A program made the position numbers and the translations under genes. Positions 41,944-50,544 of a stretch of 64,000 bases of DNA are shown one piece after another. A model generated the notes under the pieces. The model searched no databases and was not told the origin of the DNA. It saw nothing but the letters and a program-made list of their open reading frames with translations. The stretch's first letter is position 1. Each line of letters starts with the position of its first letter. The stretch comes from Paraburkholderia sartisoli. GTDB taxonomy: Bacteria; Pseudomonadota; Gammaproteobacteria; Burkholderiales; Burkholderiaceae. The DNA is taken from the NCBI RefSeq assembly GCF_900107685.1, contig NZ_FNRQ01000001.1, positions 1,240,001 to 1,304,000 of the forward strand, given 5' to 3'.

Positions 41944-42813
41944 TCACCTCACGCTCTCCTTCACAAGCCAGTCACGCAGATCACAGAACGCTGTGTCGGA
42001 CCGGCCGCGCATCGCGCACAAGGCGAAGACTGCATTGTTCGGTTCGAAGCCTAGCGGCGCGATCAGTTTCCCTTGAGACAGTTCGCGTTCGACGAGCACC
42101 GCCGGAGCGATAGCAACGCCAAGCCCGGCCGCAGCCGCTTCGAGAAGCAACGATAAGTGGTCGAATCGACGGCCTTCTGTGAACATGGCTGGTTCAACAT
42201 TGTTCCGTGACGCCCATTCCATCCACGCGTGCGGGCGTGAACTGGTATGCAGCAACGGCTGACTAGGCAGATCCTTCGGCATTGCGATGCGATGAGGCCA
42301 CGACGGCGCACAGACAGGGCCGGCGGTTTCGTTGAAAAGGCTTACTACCTCGACATCCGATGGCCAGTTTCGATCGCTGACGATCAGACAGTCAACGACG
42401 TGTCGTCGCAGATCGTCCATCGCCACACTCGTCTGCAAGCGAACACGAATACCCGGATAGTTCGCCTCGAACCGTTCGAGCCGCGGAATAAGCCAGTTCG
42501 ACAAAAAACTGCCGGGCGCACCCAGCACGATTTCGGAGATCGGCTCTTGCTCCGCGATCTCCGCGCATCGGGCCACCAGCATGGAGAACGTATGTTCGAC
42601 GGCCTGCTTCAGACTTTCTCCTTCAGCTGTCAACTGCACGCCCGCCGCATGGCGTACAAATAGCGATTTCCCCAGCCATTGCTCCAACTGGCGCACCTGA
42701 TGGCTCACCGCACTGTGGGTCACATGCAGTTCCTGCGCGGCCGCCGAGATGCTCAGTTGTCGGGCGGCTGCGTCAAAGGCGCGAAGCGCGTTGAGCGGGG
42801 GAAGTCGGCGCAT
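41944..42813 (-). CDS. LysR-family regulator (GcvA-like)
   Basis: 289 aa. The N-terminal HTH is of the GcvA type: LPPLNALRAFDAAARQLSIS followed by AAQELHVTHSAVSHQVRQLE. The effector domain begins EIVLGAPGSFLSNWLIPRL and includes LEAAAAGLGVAIAPAVLVERELSQG. It is divergent from a small cupin gene with a 105-bp intergenic region, so it probably controls that gene and itself. The ligand is unknown. Confidence 0.88.
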   Translation of the reverse strand: MRRLPPLNALRAFDAAARQLSISAAAQELHVTHSAVSHQVRQLEQWLGKSLFVRHAAGVQLTAEGESLKQAVEHTFSMLVARCAEIAEQEPISEIVLGAPGSFLSNWLIPRLERFEANYPGIRVRLQTSVAMDDLRRHVVDCLIVSDRNWPSDVEVVSLFNETAGPVCAPSWPHRIAMPKDLPSQPLLHTSSRPHAWMEWASRNNVEPAMFTEGRRFDHLSLLLEAAAAGLGVAIAPAVLVERELSQGKLIAPLGFEPNNAVFALCAMRGRSDTAFCDLRDWLVKESVR

Positions 42814-42918
42814 GAAGTGAAGACGTCGATTTAATTCACAACATCGTACACAAATTCGTCGCTACCCTGGCTATCAACCTGGGCGTTACAGTGAGACCTC
42901 ATCTCACAGGAGGTTGAA

Positions 42919-43248
42919 TTGAATGACAAGGACATTCCCCTCGCGAACAGCAAGGTACGCTATAAGACGCTGCTGATCGAGGAAGACTACGCCGTCTCCC
43001 AGACCACCGTCCTTCCCGGCGGCGAAACGGAATGGCATCACCATACGAACGTGAGAGACCGATTTGTGGTCGTTCAAGGCGTGCTCACTGTTGAAACGAA
43101 AACAGGCGCGTCGGTTGTCACAAGGCGCGTCGATGACCACTACACGGTCGAGCCCTGCGTCATCCATCACGTCAGGAATGAGACGTCTGATGATGTGGTG
43201 TACATCAACATCCAGTCCGGAGGGGAACGCGATATCGTACTCGCTTAA
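42919..43248 (+). CDS. Small cupin-domain protein
   Basis: 109 aa from TTG at 42919, which has AGGAGG 5 bases upstream; there is no ATG in frame near the start. The cupin core is metal-competent: GGETEWHHHTNVRDRFVVVQG carries the His-x-His/Glu box, and DDHYTVEPCVIHHVRN the second His. Single-domain cupins like this can be dioxygenases, isomerases or sensors; context gives no pathway. Divergent from the LysR gene. Confidence 0.75.
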   Translation: MNDKDIPLANSKVRYKTLLIEEDYAVSQTTVLPGGETEWHHHTNVRDRFVVVQGVLTVETKTGASVVTRRVDDHYTVEPCVIHHVRNETSDDVVYINIQSGGERDIVLA

Positions 43249-43474
43249 AGGCAGATCGGGCGTCGCTCATTGCCTGCGCTCATCGGTCATTTGACCGGTA
43301 CCCTCCCAGCCGTTCACCTGCGATCCTTACATTCAAGTCAACCCGGAGCCGCTGCACACATGTAGTGCCAGCTTCGGAGCGTCGCACTATGGCGCACGGA
43401 CGACGCGCGCTCTATCGGCGCTCTCGGGGATTACTGCGCAACGTGATTTCCATGCCGTAGACAACGAGGTTTTC

Positions 43475-43906
43475 TTGAATCACGCCACGATTCATCCCGT
43501 ATGTGTTCGCGCTATCCACCGGATCAACGCAGCTGCGGTGATCCTCATATGCATGATCGGCTGGCGGATGTATGAAGCGTCTCCCATCTTTGCGGGATAC
43601 GCTTTCCGGCGGCAATCACGCTCGGCGGCCGGCTGGGCGGCGCACTGCTCTGGCACTTCGCGATCATGTGGGTACTGGCTGCCAACTTCGTCGCTTACGT
43701 GGCGTTCAGCGCCTTCACCGGGCAACGGCGCCGAACGCTTTTTGCCCATCACCGTTCGCGCGATTGCGACCGACCTCGTTGCCGCGCTGCGCGGCAAGCT
43801 CAGCCACAGTGATCTCGGTGCGTACAGCCGTAACGATCAGGCCTGCTCCGTAATTCGGCAAGAAACATTGCGTGCATCGGGCCGGTTCCCCGCGCCCGTT
43901 GAATGA
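43475..43906 (+). pseudogene. Frameshifted cytochrome b561-family protein
   Basis: The start (TTG at 43475; NHATIHPVCVRAIHRINAAA, then MIGWRMYEASPIFAG) matches the first part of b-type cytochromes that serve molybdenum oxidoreductases. After about position 43605 the family similarity moves to another frame (AITLGGRLGGALLWHFAIMW), then returns near 43735 to the first (FLPITVRAIATDLVAALRGK). At least two compensating indels are needed, and the rest of the protein is missing. No partner oxidoreductase gene remains nearby. Confidence 0.7.
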
Positions 43907-44069
43907 ATAATCGCCGCCAGTTGCGCGGTGGACGTCGGAAGAACCCCAAAAGCCGCCATTGTTATCGCGTCTGCGTGACGGGCCGCTCCGGGTCGGCCAG
44001 CGCCTTTCCCCAAAAACTCGCGAAGAAGTCTTTTTGCTCGCAGATATCGCGACAACCGAAGGCGCGCAT

Positions 44070-44091
44070 GCGGACCCGCTAAAGGGTCCGC
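44070..44091. terminator. Hairpin after the RND operon
   Basis: GCGGACCC (44070-44077) pairs perfectly with GGGTCCGC (44084-44091) around a six-base loop, 15 bp beyond the stop of the leftward RND gene. There is no long T-run, so termination is uncertain. Confidence 0.5.
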
Positions 44092-44106
44092 CTACACCAC
44101 CCCAGA

Positions 44107-47100
44107 TCAGACAGGTTCCGCAGGCTTGCCCCCATCGGCCTTGCGTTGCTTCATCAGCAGTTGCAGCAGCACCGGTAGCAGCAAAAGCACCAGCGGCAAC
44201 TGCACGATCAACCCGGAGATGATCGCGATGGCGAGCGGTTGCTGCATCGCCGAGCCCTGGCCGAGTGCGAACGCAAGCGGCAGCAGCGCGAGAATCGCGG
44301 CGATCGTCGTCATCGCGATTGGTCGCAGGCGGTTGCGTCCCGCCTGGACCAGCGCGGTTTCGAACGGCATGCCTTCGTCGCGCACGAGCCCCTGCAGTTC
44401 CGACACGTAGAAGATCGCCACCTCGGTGACAATGCCGATGATCATCGTCATGCCCATCATCGCGGAGATGTTGAGCTCGATGCCCGTCGCCCACAGGCCG
44501 ACGAAGACGGCGCCCGTCGCCAGCAGCGGCATCGCCATGACGGCGATCGCGACGCGAAAGCGCTCGTAAAGGAACAGCAGCAAGCCGAACACCAGCGCGA
44601 CCGCCGCGCCGAACACCGTGAGCAGTCCCTTGAACGCGATCTGCTGTTGCTGATACAGGCCGCCCAGTTCGTAATACACGCCGTTCGGCAAGAGATCTGG
44701 CGCGGCCAGCGCCTTCTGCACGTCGACGATCGTCGAGCCCAGGTCGCGGCCGTCGATCCGCGCCGTGACCGCAACCATGCGCTTGAGATTGTCGCGGCTG
44801 ATCTCGGGTTGTCCCGTCACGGTCACGCGTTCGGCCACGCGCTTGAGCGCGAAGAGGTGACCGTCCGGCGCGCGGATCTGTAACTGGCCGAGTTGCGTAT
44901 CGGTCAGCGCGAGCGCGCCGGCCACCCGCACGCGCACGCCGACGGTCTTGGGGCCGCTCTGGAACTGCGTCGCGACGCTGCCTTCCACCATGTCCGAAAC
45001 AGCCTGCGCGATGGACTGCGGGTCCATGCCTTCCGCCGCGGCCGCGTCGGGCCGGATGTGCAGCTCGAGTGCGTCACCGGCCGGATTGATGCCGTCGTTC
45101 ACGTCGACCACACCCCGGATCTTGCCGATGTCCGCCGCCACTTTCTTCGCGGTGGCGTCGAGCGTCGCCTGGTCGTCGGAATAGATCTTGATCTGCACGG
45201 GCTGCGGCACCGCGGTCAGGTCGCCGATCAGGTCTTCCATCAGTTGCGCGAGCTCGATGCTCACGCCGGGTACGTTCGTCTCGATCTTCGAGCGGATCTC
45301 TTCCATCACCGTTTCGATCGGCTCGCGGCTGCCTGATTTGAGCCGCACGAAGAAATCGCCGCGATTCGGTTCCTGAAGGTCGCCGCCCAGACCCGCACCG
45401 GTGCGACGCGAATACGTCGCGACGTTCGGATTCGCGCGGATGATCGTCTCGACCTGACGCATCAGGCGGTCGGTCTCGGTGATCGAGGTGCCCGGTTGCG
45501 TGTGGTAGTCGAGCACGAAGCCGCCTTCGTCCATCGTCGGCATGAAGCCGCTGCCGACGCGGGTGAACGCAAACGCCGCGACCACGACGAGCGGAACCAG
45601 CCCGACGAGCACCAGCCGCGGGCGCGCGGTGACATGCTCGATCAGCCACGCATAAGTACGGTTCATCCACAGCGCGAAGCGTGATTCGTGGTGCTCCTCG
45701 GCGTCTTCCGGCGTGAGCCAGTGGTCGCACAGGATCGGCACGGCGAGCCACGTGACGAGGAACGAGATGAAGAGCGCGCTCGCCATCGTGACCGACAGCG
45801 CCTTGAAAAACGCGCCCGTGACGCCGGACAGAAACGCAAGCGGCACGAAAATGATCAGCGTGGCCGCGGACGATCCGGCAAGCGGCCGCGTGAATTCGAG
45901 CGCCGCCGTCATCACGCGGCCATGGAAGGCGTGTGCCCCGGCCTCGCGCATGCGCCGCATGATGTGCTCGATCATCACGATCGCATCGTCGATCACGAGG
46001 CCGACCGCCGCCGCCATCCCGCCGAGCGTCATGATGTTGAAACCCATGCCGGACACGTCGAGCAGCAGGATCGTCGCGGCCATCACGACCGGCACGAGCG
46101 CGACCGCGATCGCCGTGATTTTCCAGTTGCGCAGGAACGCGAACAGCGTGAACGCCGCGAGCACGACGCCGATCATGATCGCGTCGCGCACGCTGGTTGC
46201 GGACGCGATGACGAGCTCGCTCTGGTCGTACCAGTTCGCAAGATGGACGCCCGGCGGCATCTGATGCTGGAATTCGGCGAGTTTCGCGCGGATCGCTTTC
46301 GCCATCGCCACGCTGTTCGCGCCGGGTTGCTGGAAGATGTTGATGAGGACGGCGTCCTGGCCGTCGGCGGTGACGCGCATCCATTGCGGCACGACGCCCT
46401 GGTGCACGCTGGCGACGTCGCCGAGACGCACCTGTGACGCGCCGTTCGCCGAGACGACCACGTTCTTCAGTTCGGCGATCTGCGTGACCGTTGTGTTGGC
46501 GATCACGAGATACAGCTTGTCGTGGTCTTCGATACGGCCGGTCGCCATCAGCACGTTGCTCGCGCCGATCGCCTTCGACACGTCGGCGAGCGAGAGCTTG
46601 TATGTCGCGAGGCGCGCCGGGTCGATCGCGACTTCGAATTCGTCCTGTGCGCCGCCGGTGATCTCGACGCGCGCCACGCCTTCGACCGCCGACAGCAGCG
46701 GGCGCATCTGGAACTGCGCGAGATCGTGCAGCGCCGACAGCGACTGCTGGTTCGAGGTGAGGCTGTAGGCGAGCACCGGGAAAACCGTCGGGTCCATCCG
46801 GCGCACCTGCATCGAGGTGCCCGGCGGCAGCGTCGCCAGAATCTCGCTGATCGCCGACTGCGCCTGTAACGTGGCCTGCGCCATGTCCGTGCCCCAGTCG
46901 AAATTGATCGAGATTTCGGCGGTGCCGCGGCTTGTCTTCGATTCGACGTCGCGCACGTTCGGCACGCGGCGCAGCGCCTCTTCAACGGGCATCGTGACGA
47001 GCGTCGTCATCTGTTCGGCGGGGCGGTCGCCGGCGTCGAGCGAAACGACCGCGCGCGGAAACGCGACGTTCGGAAACAGCGAGATCGGCAGGCGAAACGC

Positions 47101-47184
47101 GGTCAACGCGCCCGCGATCGCGAGCAGCGCGATCACGAACAGCAGCGAGCGTCGATGCCGTTGCATCCATTGACCGAAATTCAT
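44107..47184 (-). CDS. RND efflux pump, inner-membrane transporter
   Basis: 1025 aa proton-driven resistance-nodulation-division transporter. It has twelve hydrophobic segments in the usual two-half layout, with large periplasmic loops after the first and seventh. Recognisable parts: MNFGQWMQRHRRSLLFVIALL at the N-terminus, RRVPNVRDVESKTSRGTAEI, and the proton-relay Asp pair in GLVIDDAIVMIEH within helix 4. The second half begins RPRLVLVGLVPLVVV. It most resembles the CzcA/MdtB-like broad RND group; metal-specific residues were not judged. The start overlaps the end of the adaptor gene. Third gene of the leftward operon. Confidence 0.93.
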   Translation of the reverse strand: MNFGQWMQRHRRSLLFVIALLAIAGALTAFRLPISLFPNVAFPRAVVSLDAGDRPAEQMTTLVTMPVEEALRRVPNVRDVESKTSRGTAEISINFDWGTDMAQATLQAQSAISEILATLPPGTSMQVRRMDPTVFPVLAYSLTSNQQSLSALHDLAQFQMRPLLSAVEGVARVEITGGAQDEFEVAIDPARLATYKLSLADVSKAIGASNVLMATGRIEDHDKLYLVIANTTVTQIAELKNVVVSANGASQVRLGDVASVHQGVVPQWMRVTADGQDAVLINIFQQPGANSVAMAKAIRAKLAEFQHQMPPGVHLANWYDQSELVIASATSVRDAIMIGVVLAAFTLFAFLRNWKITAIAVALVPVVMAATILLLDVSGMGFNIMTLGGMAAAVGLVIDDAIVMIEHIMRRMREAGAHAFHGRVMTAALEFTRPLAGSSAATLIIFVPLAFLSGVTGAFFKALSVTMASALFISFLVTWLAVPILCDHWLTPEDAEEHHESRFALWMNRTYAWLIEHVTARPRLVLVGLVPLVVVAAFAFTRVGSGFMPTMDEGGFVLDYHTQPGTSITETDRLMRQVETIIRANPNVATYSRRTGAGLGGDLQEPNRGDFFVRLKSGSREPIETVMEEIRSKIETNVPGVSIELAQLMEDLIGDLTAVPQPVQIKIYSDDQATLDATAKKVAADIGKIRGVVDVNDGINPAGDALELHIRPDAAAAEGMDPQSIAQAVSDMVEGSVATQFQSGPKTVGVRVRVAGALALTDTQLGQLQIRAPDGHLFALKRVAERVTVTGQPEISRDNLKRMVAVTARIDGRDLGSTIVDVQKALAAPDLLPNGVYYELGGLYQQQQIAFKGLLTVFGAAVALVFGLLLFLYERFRVAIAVMAMPLLATGAVFVGLWATGIELNISAMMGMTMIIGIVTEVAIFYVSELQGLVRDEGMPFETALVQAGRNRLRPIAMTTIAAILALLPLAFALGQGSAMQQPLAIAIISGLIVQLPLVLLLLPVLLQLLMKQRKADGGKPAEPV

Positions 47185-48293
47185 CGCGCGGCGCTCCCGT
47201 CTGCCTTGCCGCTTGTCTTGCCGCCCGTCTGCACGGCCATGCCGTCGGTGAGCTCATAGTTGCCGGAGACGACGAGCGGAAGCGCGCCGTCGATCGCGCC
47301 GTCGACGCCGTAGCGGCCGCCGTCTTCCACACGCTTCACGACGTTGATCCGATGCGCCGTTTTCGCGGACGTGACCTGGAACACGTAGTCGCCATGGCCG
47401 TCCTTCAGCACGGCGTTGCGCGGCACGATCCAGTGCGTGCCCGTGTTCGTCGCGATGTCCGCGCTCACGCGCGTGCCGGGAATGAAGGCGGTCTGCCCGA
47501 GCGGCACGTTCGCGCCGATATTCACGAGCTGGCTTTGCGGATCGACCGATGCGCCAACCATCACGACGCGGCCGGGCAACGCGGATTTCGCGAGCGCAAC
47601 GGACAGCCCGTGCAGCATCACCGCATCGCCCGCGTGGATCGAGGCCGCGTCCGAGGGCTCGACGCCGAGCGTGACGTTGGCGCGCGCATCCTTGCCGCTG
47701 TCGCCTGCGGCGAGCTGCATGATCGCCGCGCCCGGCTGCACCTGATCGCCTTGCGCAACCGACACCTGCAGCACGACGCCGTCCAGCGGCGCCGTCACCG
47801 TGTGCGCGCCGGGACCGACGCCCATCTGGTTCTGCCCGGCGAGCGCCTGCTGCGCGTCCTGCGCGGCTTTCTTCGCGCTTGCCAGTTGCGACTGCGTGGC
47901 GAGCCCCTTGTCGAAGAGCGACTGCGTGCGCGTGACCTCGCCCTGCGCGAGCGTGAGCGCGCTCTTCGCCTGCGTCGCGGCGAGCACGGCTGCCGGATCG
48001 GCCTCCACGACGACAAGCGGCATGCCGCGCGTGACGCGCTGGCCGGCCTGCACGCGCATCTGCGTGATGCGCGCGACGTAGGGCAGATTGAGGGTCGTCA
48101 CGCTGGAGGCCGACGCGGCCACGATGCCGTACGCGCGCACCGGCTGCGCGATCGTGTCGCGATGCACCTGAATGGTCTGCACGCTGACGACAGGGCCGCT
48201 GTCGGCGTGAGCGGGGAGGGTCCCGAAGAGGGACACGAGGGCGACGCAGACCGCGGCGCGCCGCGCCCGCGTCGTGAGGCGACTAGTTCGCAT
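47181..48293 (-). CDS. RND efflux periplasmic adaptor (membrane fusion protein)
   Basis: 370 aa. The N-terminal signal is AAVCVALVSLFGTLPAHA. A lipoyl-like half-motif (VARITQMRVQAGQRVTRG...LVVVE), an alpha-helical hairpin (TQSLFDKGLATQSQLASAKKAAQDAQQAL), a second lipoyl half (VTAPLDGVVLQVSVAQGDQV) and beta-barrel parts (FIPGTRVSADI) follow in the order expected for HlyD-type adaptors. The ATG at 48293 lies inside the end of the outer membrane gene, and the stop overlaps the pump start, so all three genes are coupled. Confidence 0.9.
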   Translation of the reverse strand: MRTSRLTTRARRAAVCVALVSLFGTLPAHADSGPVVSVQTIQVHRDTIAQPVRAYGIVAASASSVTTLNLPYVARITQMRVQAGQRVTRGMPLVVVEADPAAVLAATQAKSALTLAQGEVTRTQSLFDKGLATQSQLASAKKAAQDAQQALAGQNQMGVGPGAHTVTAPLDGVVLQVSVAQGDQVQPGAAIMQLAAGDSGKDARANVTLGVEPSDAASIHAGDAVMLHGLSVALAKSALPGRVVMVGASVDPQSQLVNIGANVPLGQTAFIPGTRVSADIATNTGTHWIVPRNAVLKDGHGDYVFQVTSAKTAHRINVVKRVEDGGRYGVDGAIDGALPLVVSGNYELTDGMAVQTGGKTSGKADGSAAR

Positions 48294-49719
48294 GGTTTTC
48301 GGTGAAAGTCTGATCGGAAGAAAAGGCATCGGGAATCGCCGCGCCCAGCAGCGCCTGCAGCGCGATCCGCTGTTCGGCGAGCGATTCGCGCAGCGTGGCG
48401 ACGTCGACGCGTTTGGTAAGCGCCGCGCTTTGCGCATCGACATAGGCGCCGAGCGTGAGGTTGTGCTCCGCGTACGCCTGCCGTGCGTGGCGGGCGGCGA
48501 GATCGACGTCGGGCAACGCGGCTTCGGTCTGCTGGAGCTGACGCGAGAGGATCGCGGTGTCCGCGCGCATGTGCGCGACGTCGGCATAAGCCTGGTTGAG
48601 GCGGTCCTGATACTCGTCGCGCAGGCGCTGGCGCGTGGCCTTCTCGATCGCGACGTTGCCCTGGTTGCGGTTGAAGATCGGCAGGCTCAGGTTGATCTGG
48701 AAGCCGCTCGTGTAGATGTTCGACGTGTCGCGCGCACGCACGAAGCCCACCGACAGGCTCGGAAACTGCGAGAGCACGGCGGCGCGGTATTTCTGCTCCT
48801 GCGCTTCATAACCCGCCCGTAGCGCGAGCAGGTCGGGGCGGCGCTTCGGGAGCTGGCTGAGCGCGGCGTCGATGGTGGCATCGTCGACGGGGGCGCTGTC
48901 GTTGTCGCTGGTCAGCGTGAGCCGCACGTCGGGCGCGAGGCCGAGGAGCGCGTTCAGGTCGTGATGGGTCTGTTCGGCGGCGCGTTCGGCGTCCGTATAC
49001 AGCTTGCGCGCGTCGCTGTACGACGTGAGCGCGGCGGTGAGGGTGTCCCCGGTGAGGTTGCCTTCGCGTTGCGCCTGGGCCATGCGCTCGTATCGCGTGC
49101 GGGACAGCTCGCGTTGCTCCTGAAGCAGCGGCAGCGTCTCGTCCTGGAAGCGCGCCTTCAGGAACAGCTGCTTCGCCTGCGCGACGACTTGCCATTCCTG
49201 CCACAGCAGGCCGAGGTCGGTCTTCACATAGGTCGCATCCGCCGAGGCCTTGTTGGCGCCGCGCGTCACGATCGCCATGACGTCCATGCTCAAGCCATAA
49301 TTGAACGCGCGTGTGAGGCCCTGCGCACCCGGATAGTCGCTGGAGATGCTCAATTGCGGATCCGGCAGCAGGCCGGCCGAAAACGCCTGCGCGTGGGCAA
49401 TGCCGAGATCGTCGCGGGTCAGCTTCAGGTCGGGATTGTTCGCGACGGCCAGCATCGCGACTTCCTCGATGTCGAGCCCGTCGGACGGATCGAAGCGGTG
49501 GGCCGCCAGTTCGGGTAGCGGCATGGTGGCCGGATCGATCTGGATGCGCTCGAGCGTGGTGGCGGAGGTCGACGTGTCGCGCGCCGCAAGGGGCTCGCGG
49601 TGATACCACGTGCAACCCGCGAGCAGCGCGGTGCAAACGGGCGCGAGCGCCCACAGGGAAAGCCGCGACGCCCGGGGCACGGGCCCACGGAGTCGTGGGT
49701 GAGACTGGGGGATAGACAC
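48283..49719 (-). CDS. TolC-like outer membrane efflux channel (lipoprotein)
   Basis: 478 aa. GTG start at 49719 with GAGGAGCAGGAC upstream. A lipoprotein signal is visible, ending ALLAGC with Cys as the first mature residue. Two OEP repeats with long coiled-coil helices follow (VAMLAVANNPDLKLTRDD ... LDLLALRAGYEAQEQ and SLPIFNRNQGNVAIEKATRQRL). First gene of the leftward efflux operon. Its promoter region faces the divergent two-component genes and contains the CTTAAG repeats at 49804-49831. Confidence 0.9.
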   Translation of the reverse strand: MSIPQSHPRLRGPVPRASRLSLWALAPVCTALLAGCTWYHREPLAARDTSTSATTLERIQIDPATMPLPELAAHRFDPSDGLDIEEVAMLAVANNPDLKLTRDDLGIAHAQAFSAGLLPDPQLSISSDYPGAQGLTRAFNYGLSMDVMAIVTRGANKASADATYVKTDLGLLWQEWQVVAQAKQLFLKARFQDETLPLLQEQRELSRTRYERMAQAQREGNLTGDTLTAALTSYSDARKLYTDAERAAEQTHHDLNALLGLAPDVRLTLTSDNDSAPVDDATIDAALSQLPKRRPDLLALRAGYEAQEQKYRAAVLSQFPSLSVGFVRARDTSNIYTSGFQINLSLPIFNRNQGNVAIEKATRQRLRDEYQDRLNQAYADVAHMRADTAILSRQLQQTEAALPDVDLAARHARQAYAEHNLTLGAYVDAQSAALTKRVDVATLRESLAEQRIALQALLGAAIPDAFSSDQTFTENHAN

Positions 49720-49803
49720 GTCCTGCTCCTCGCGGAAATGGGGCGGACGCGCGTGTTTAAACGGCGGCGCGTCCAGATAAGGGGCGATTTTCACGATTTG
49801 CAG

Positions 49804-49831
49804 CTTAAGTAACGCTTAAGCGCGCGTTAAG
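49804..49831. promoter_or_regulatory. OmpR-family (PmrA/QseB-type) operator in the efflux/two-component intergenic region
   Basis: CTTAAG (49804-49809), CTTAAG (49815-49820) and GTTAAG (49826-49831) recur at an exact 11-bp period, matching the known PmrA/QseB-type consensus of two (C/T)TTAA(G/T) half-sites with 5-bp spacer. Ten bases on, TGACAAT (49842-49848) could be the -10 of the rightward regulator gene. Likely the autoregulatory site. Confidence 0.7.
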
Positions 49832-49881
49832 CTTCGGACAGTGACAATGCGGACCTGTACAAAGGATAGTGGAGTGGCCCG

Positions 49882-50544
49882 ATGCGTTTGCTACTGATCG
49901 AAGACGACGAAATGATTGCCGAAACCGTGCTTGAATCAATGCGCCGCGTGGGCTATGCAATCGACTGGGCGAAGGATGGGCGCGCCGCTGACCTGTCGCT
50001 CGGCAACGGGGTCTACGATCTCGTGCTGCTCGATCTCGGTCTGCCGAAGAAAGACGGCATCGCCGTGCTGAACACCTGGCGCAAGGCGGGCGGCGCCGCA
50101 CCTGTCATCATCCTGACCGCGCGCGATGCGGTGGACGAGCGCATTCGTGGCCTCGACGCGGGCGCGGACGACTACCTGATCAAGCCGTTCGATCTCGACG
50201 AACTCGCCGCGCGCGTCCGCGCGCTGCTGCGCCGCCGCACCGGACAGAAGCAGCCTGTCTATGCGCACGGCGAGCTGACGCTCGATCCCGCCGCGCACGA
50301 AACGACGAAGAGCGGCGAAATCGTGCCGCTCCTGCCGCGTGAGTTTGCGTTGCTGCAGGCGTTGATCGAAGAGCCCTCGCGCGTGTTCACGAAAGCGGAA
50401 CTCGAAGAAAAACTGTACGGATGGGGAGAAGAGGTGGGCAGCAACACGATTGAAGTTCACGTACACAGCCTGCGCCGCAAGATCGGCGCCGAGCAGATCG
50501 TGACGGTCCGGGGCGTCGGCTACCGGTTGAAGAGGGCTGAATGA
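49882..50544 (+). CDS. OmpR-family response regulator (QseB/PmrA-like)
   Basis: 220 aa. Receiver domain with EDD pocket, phospho-Asp in LVLLDLGLPKKDG, Thr in ILTARDAVDER and Lys in DDYLIKPFDLDEL. The winged-helix DNA-binding domain has LLPREFALLQALIEEPSRVF and recognition helix NTIEVHVHSLRRKIG, ending GVGYRLKRAE. Divergent from the RND efflux operon and coupled to the following kinase gene (ATGA overlap). The upstream CTTAAG direct repeats are the site type this subfamily binds, so it probably regulates itself and the efflux operon. Confidence 0.93.
   Translation: MRLLLIEDDEMIAETVLESMRRVGYAIDWAKDGRAADLSLGNGVYDLVLLDLGLPKKDGIAVLNTWRKAGGAAPVIILTARDAVDERIRGLDAGADDYLIKPFDLDELAARVRALLRRRTGQKQPVYAHGELTLDPAAHETTKSGEIVPLLPREFALLQALIEEPSRVFTKAELEEKLYGWGEEVGSNTIEVHVHSLRRKIGAEQIVTVRGVGYRLKRAE

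Noticed and set aside
41601..42113. 170-codon open frame on the plus strand
   Set aside because: Its second part is antisense to the LysR gene and the first has no start signal or motif.
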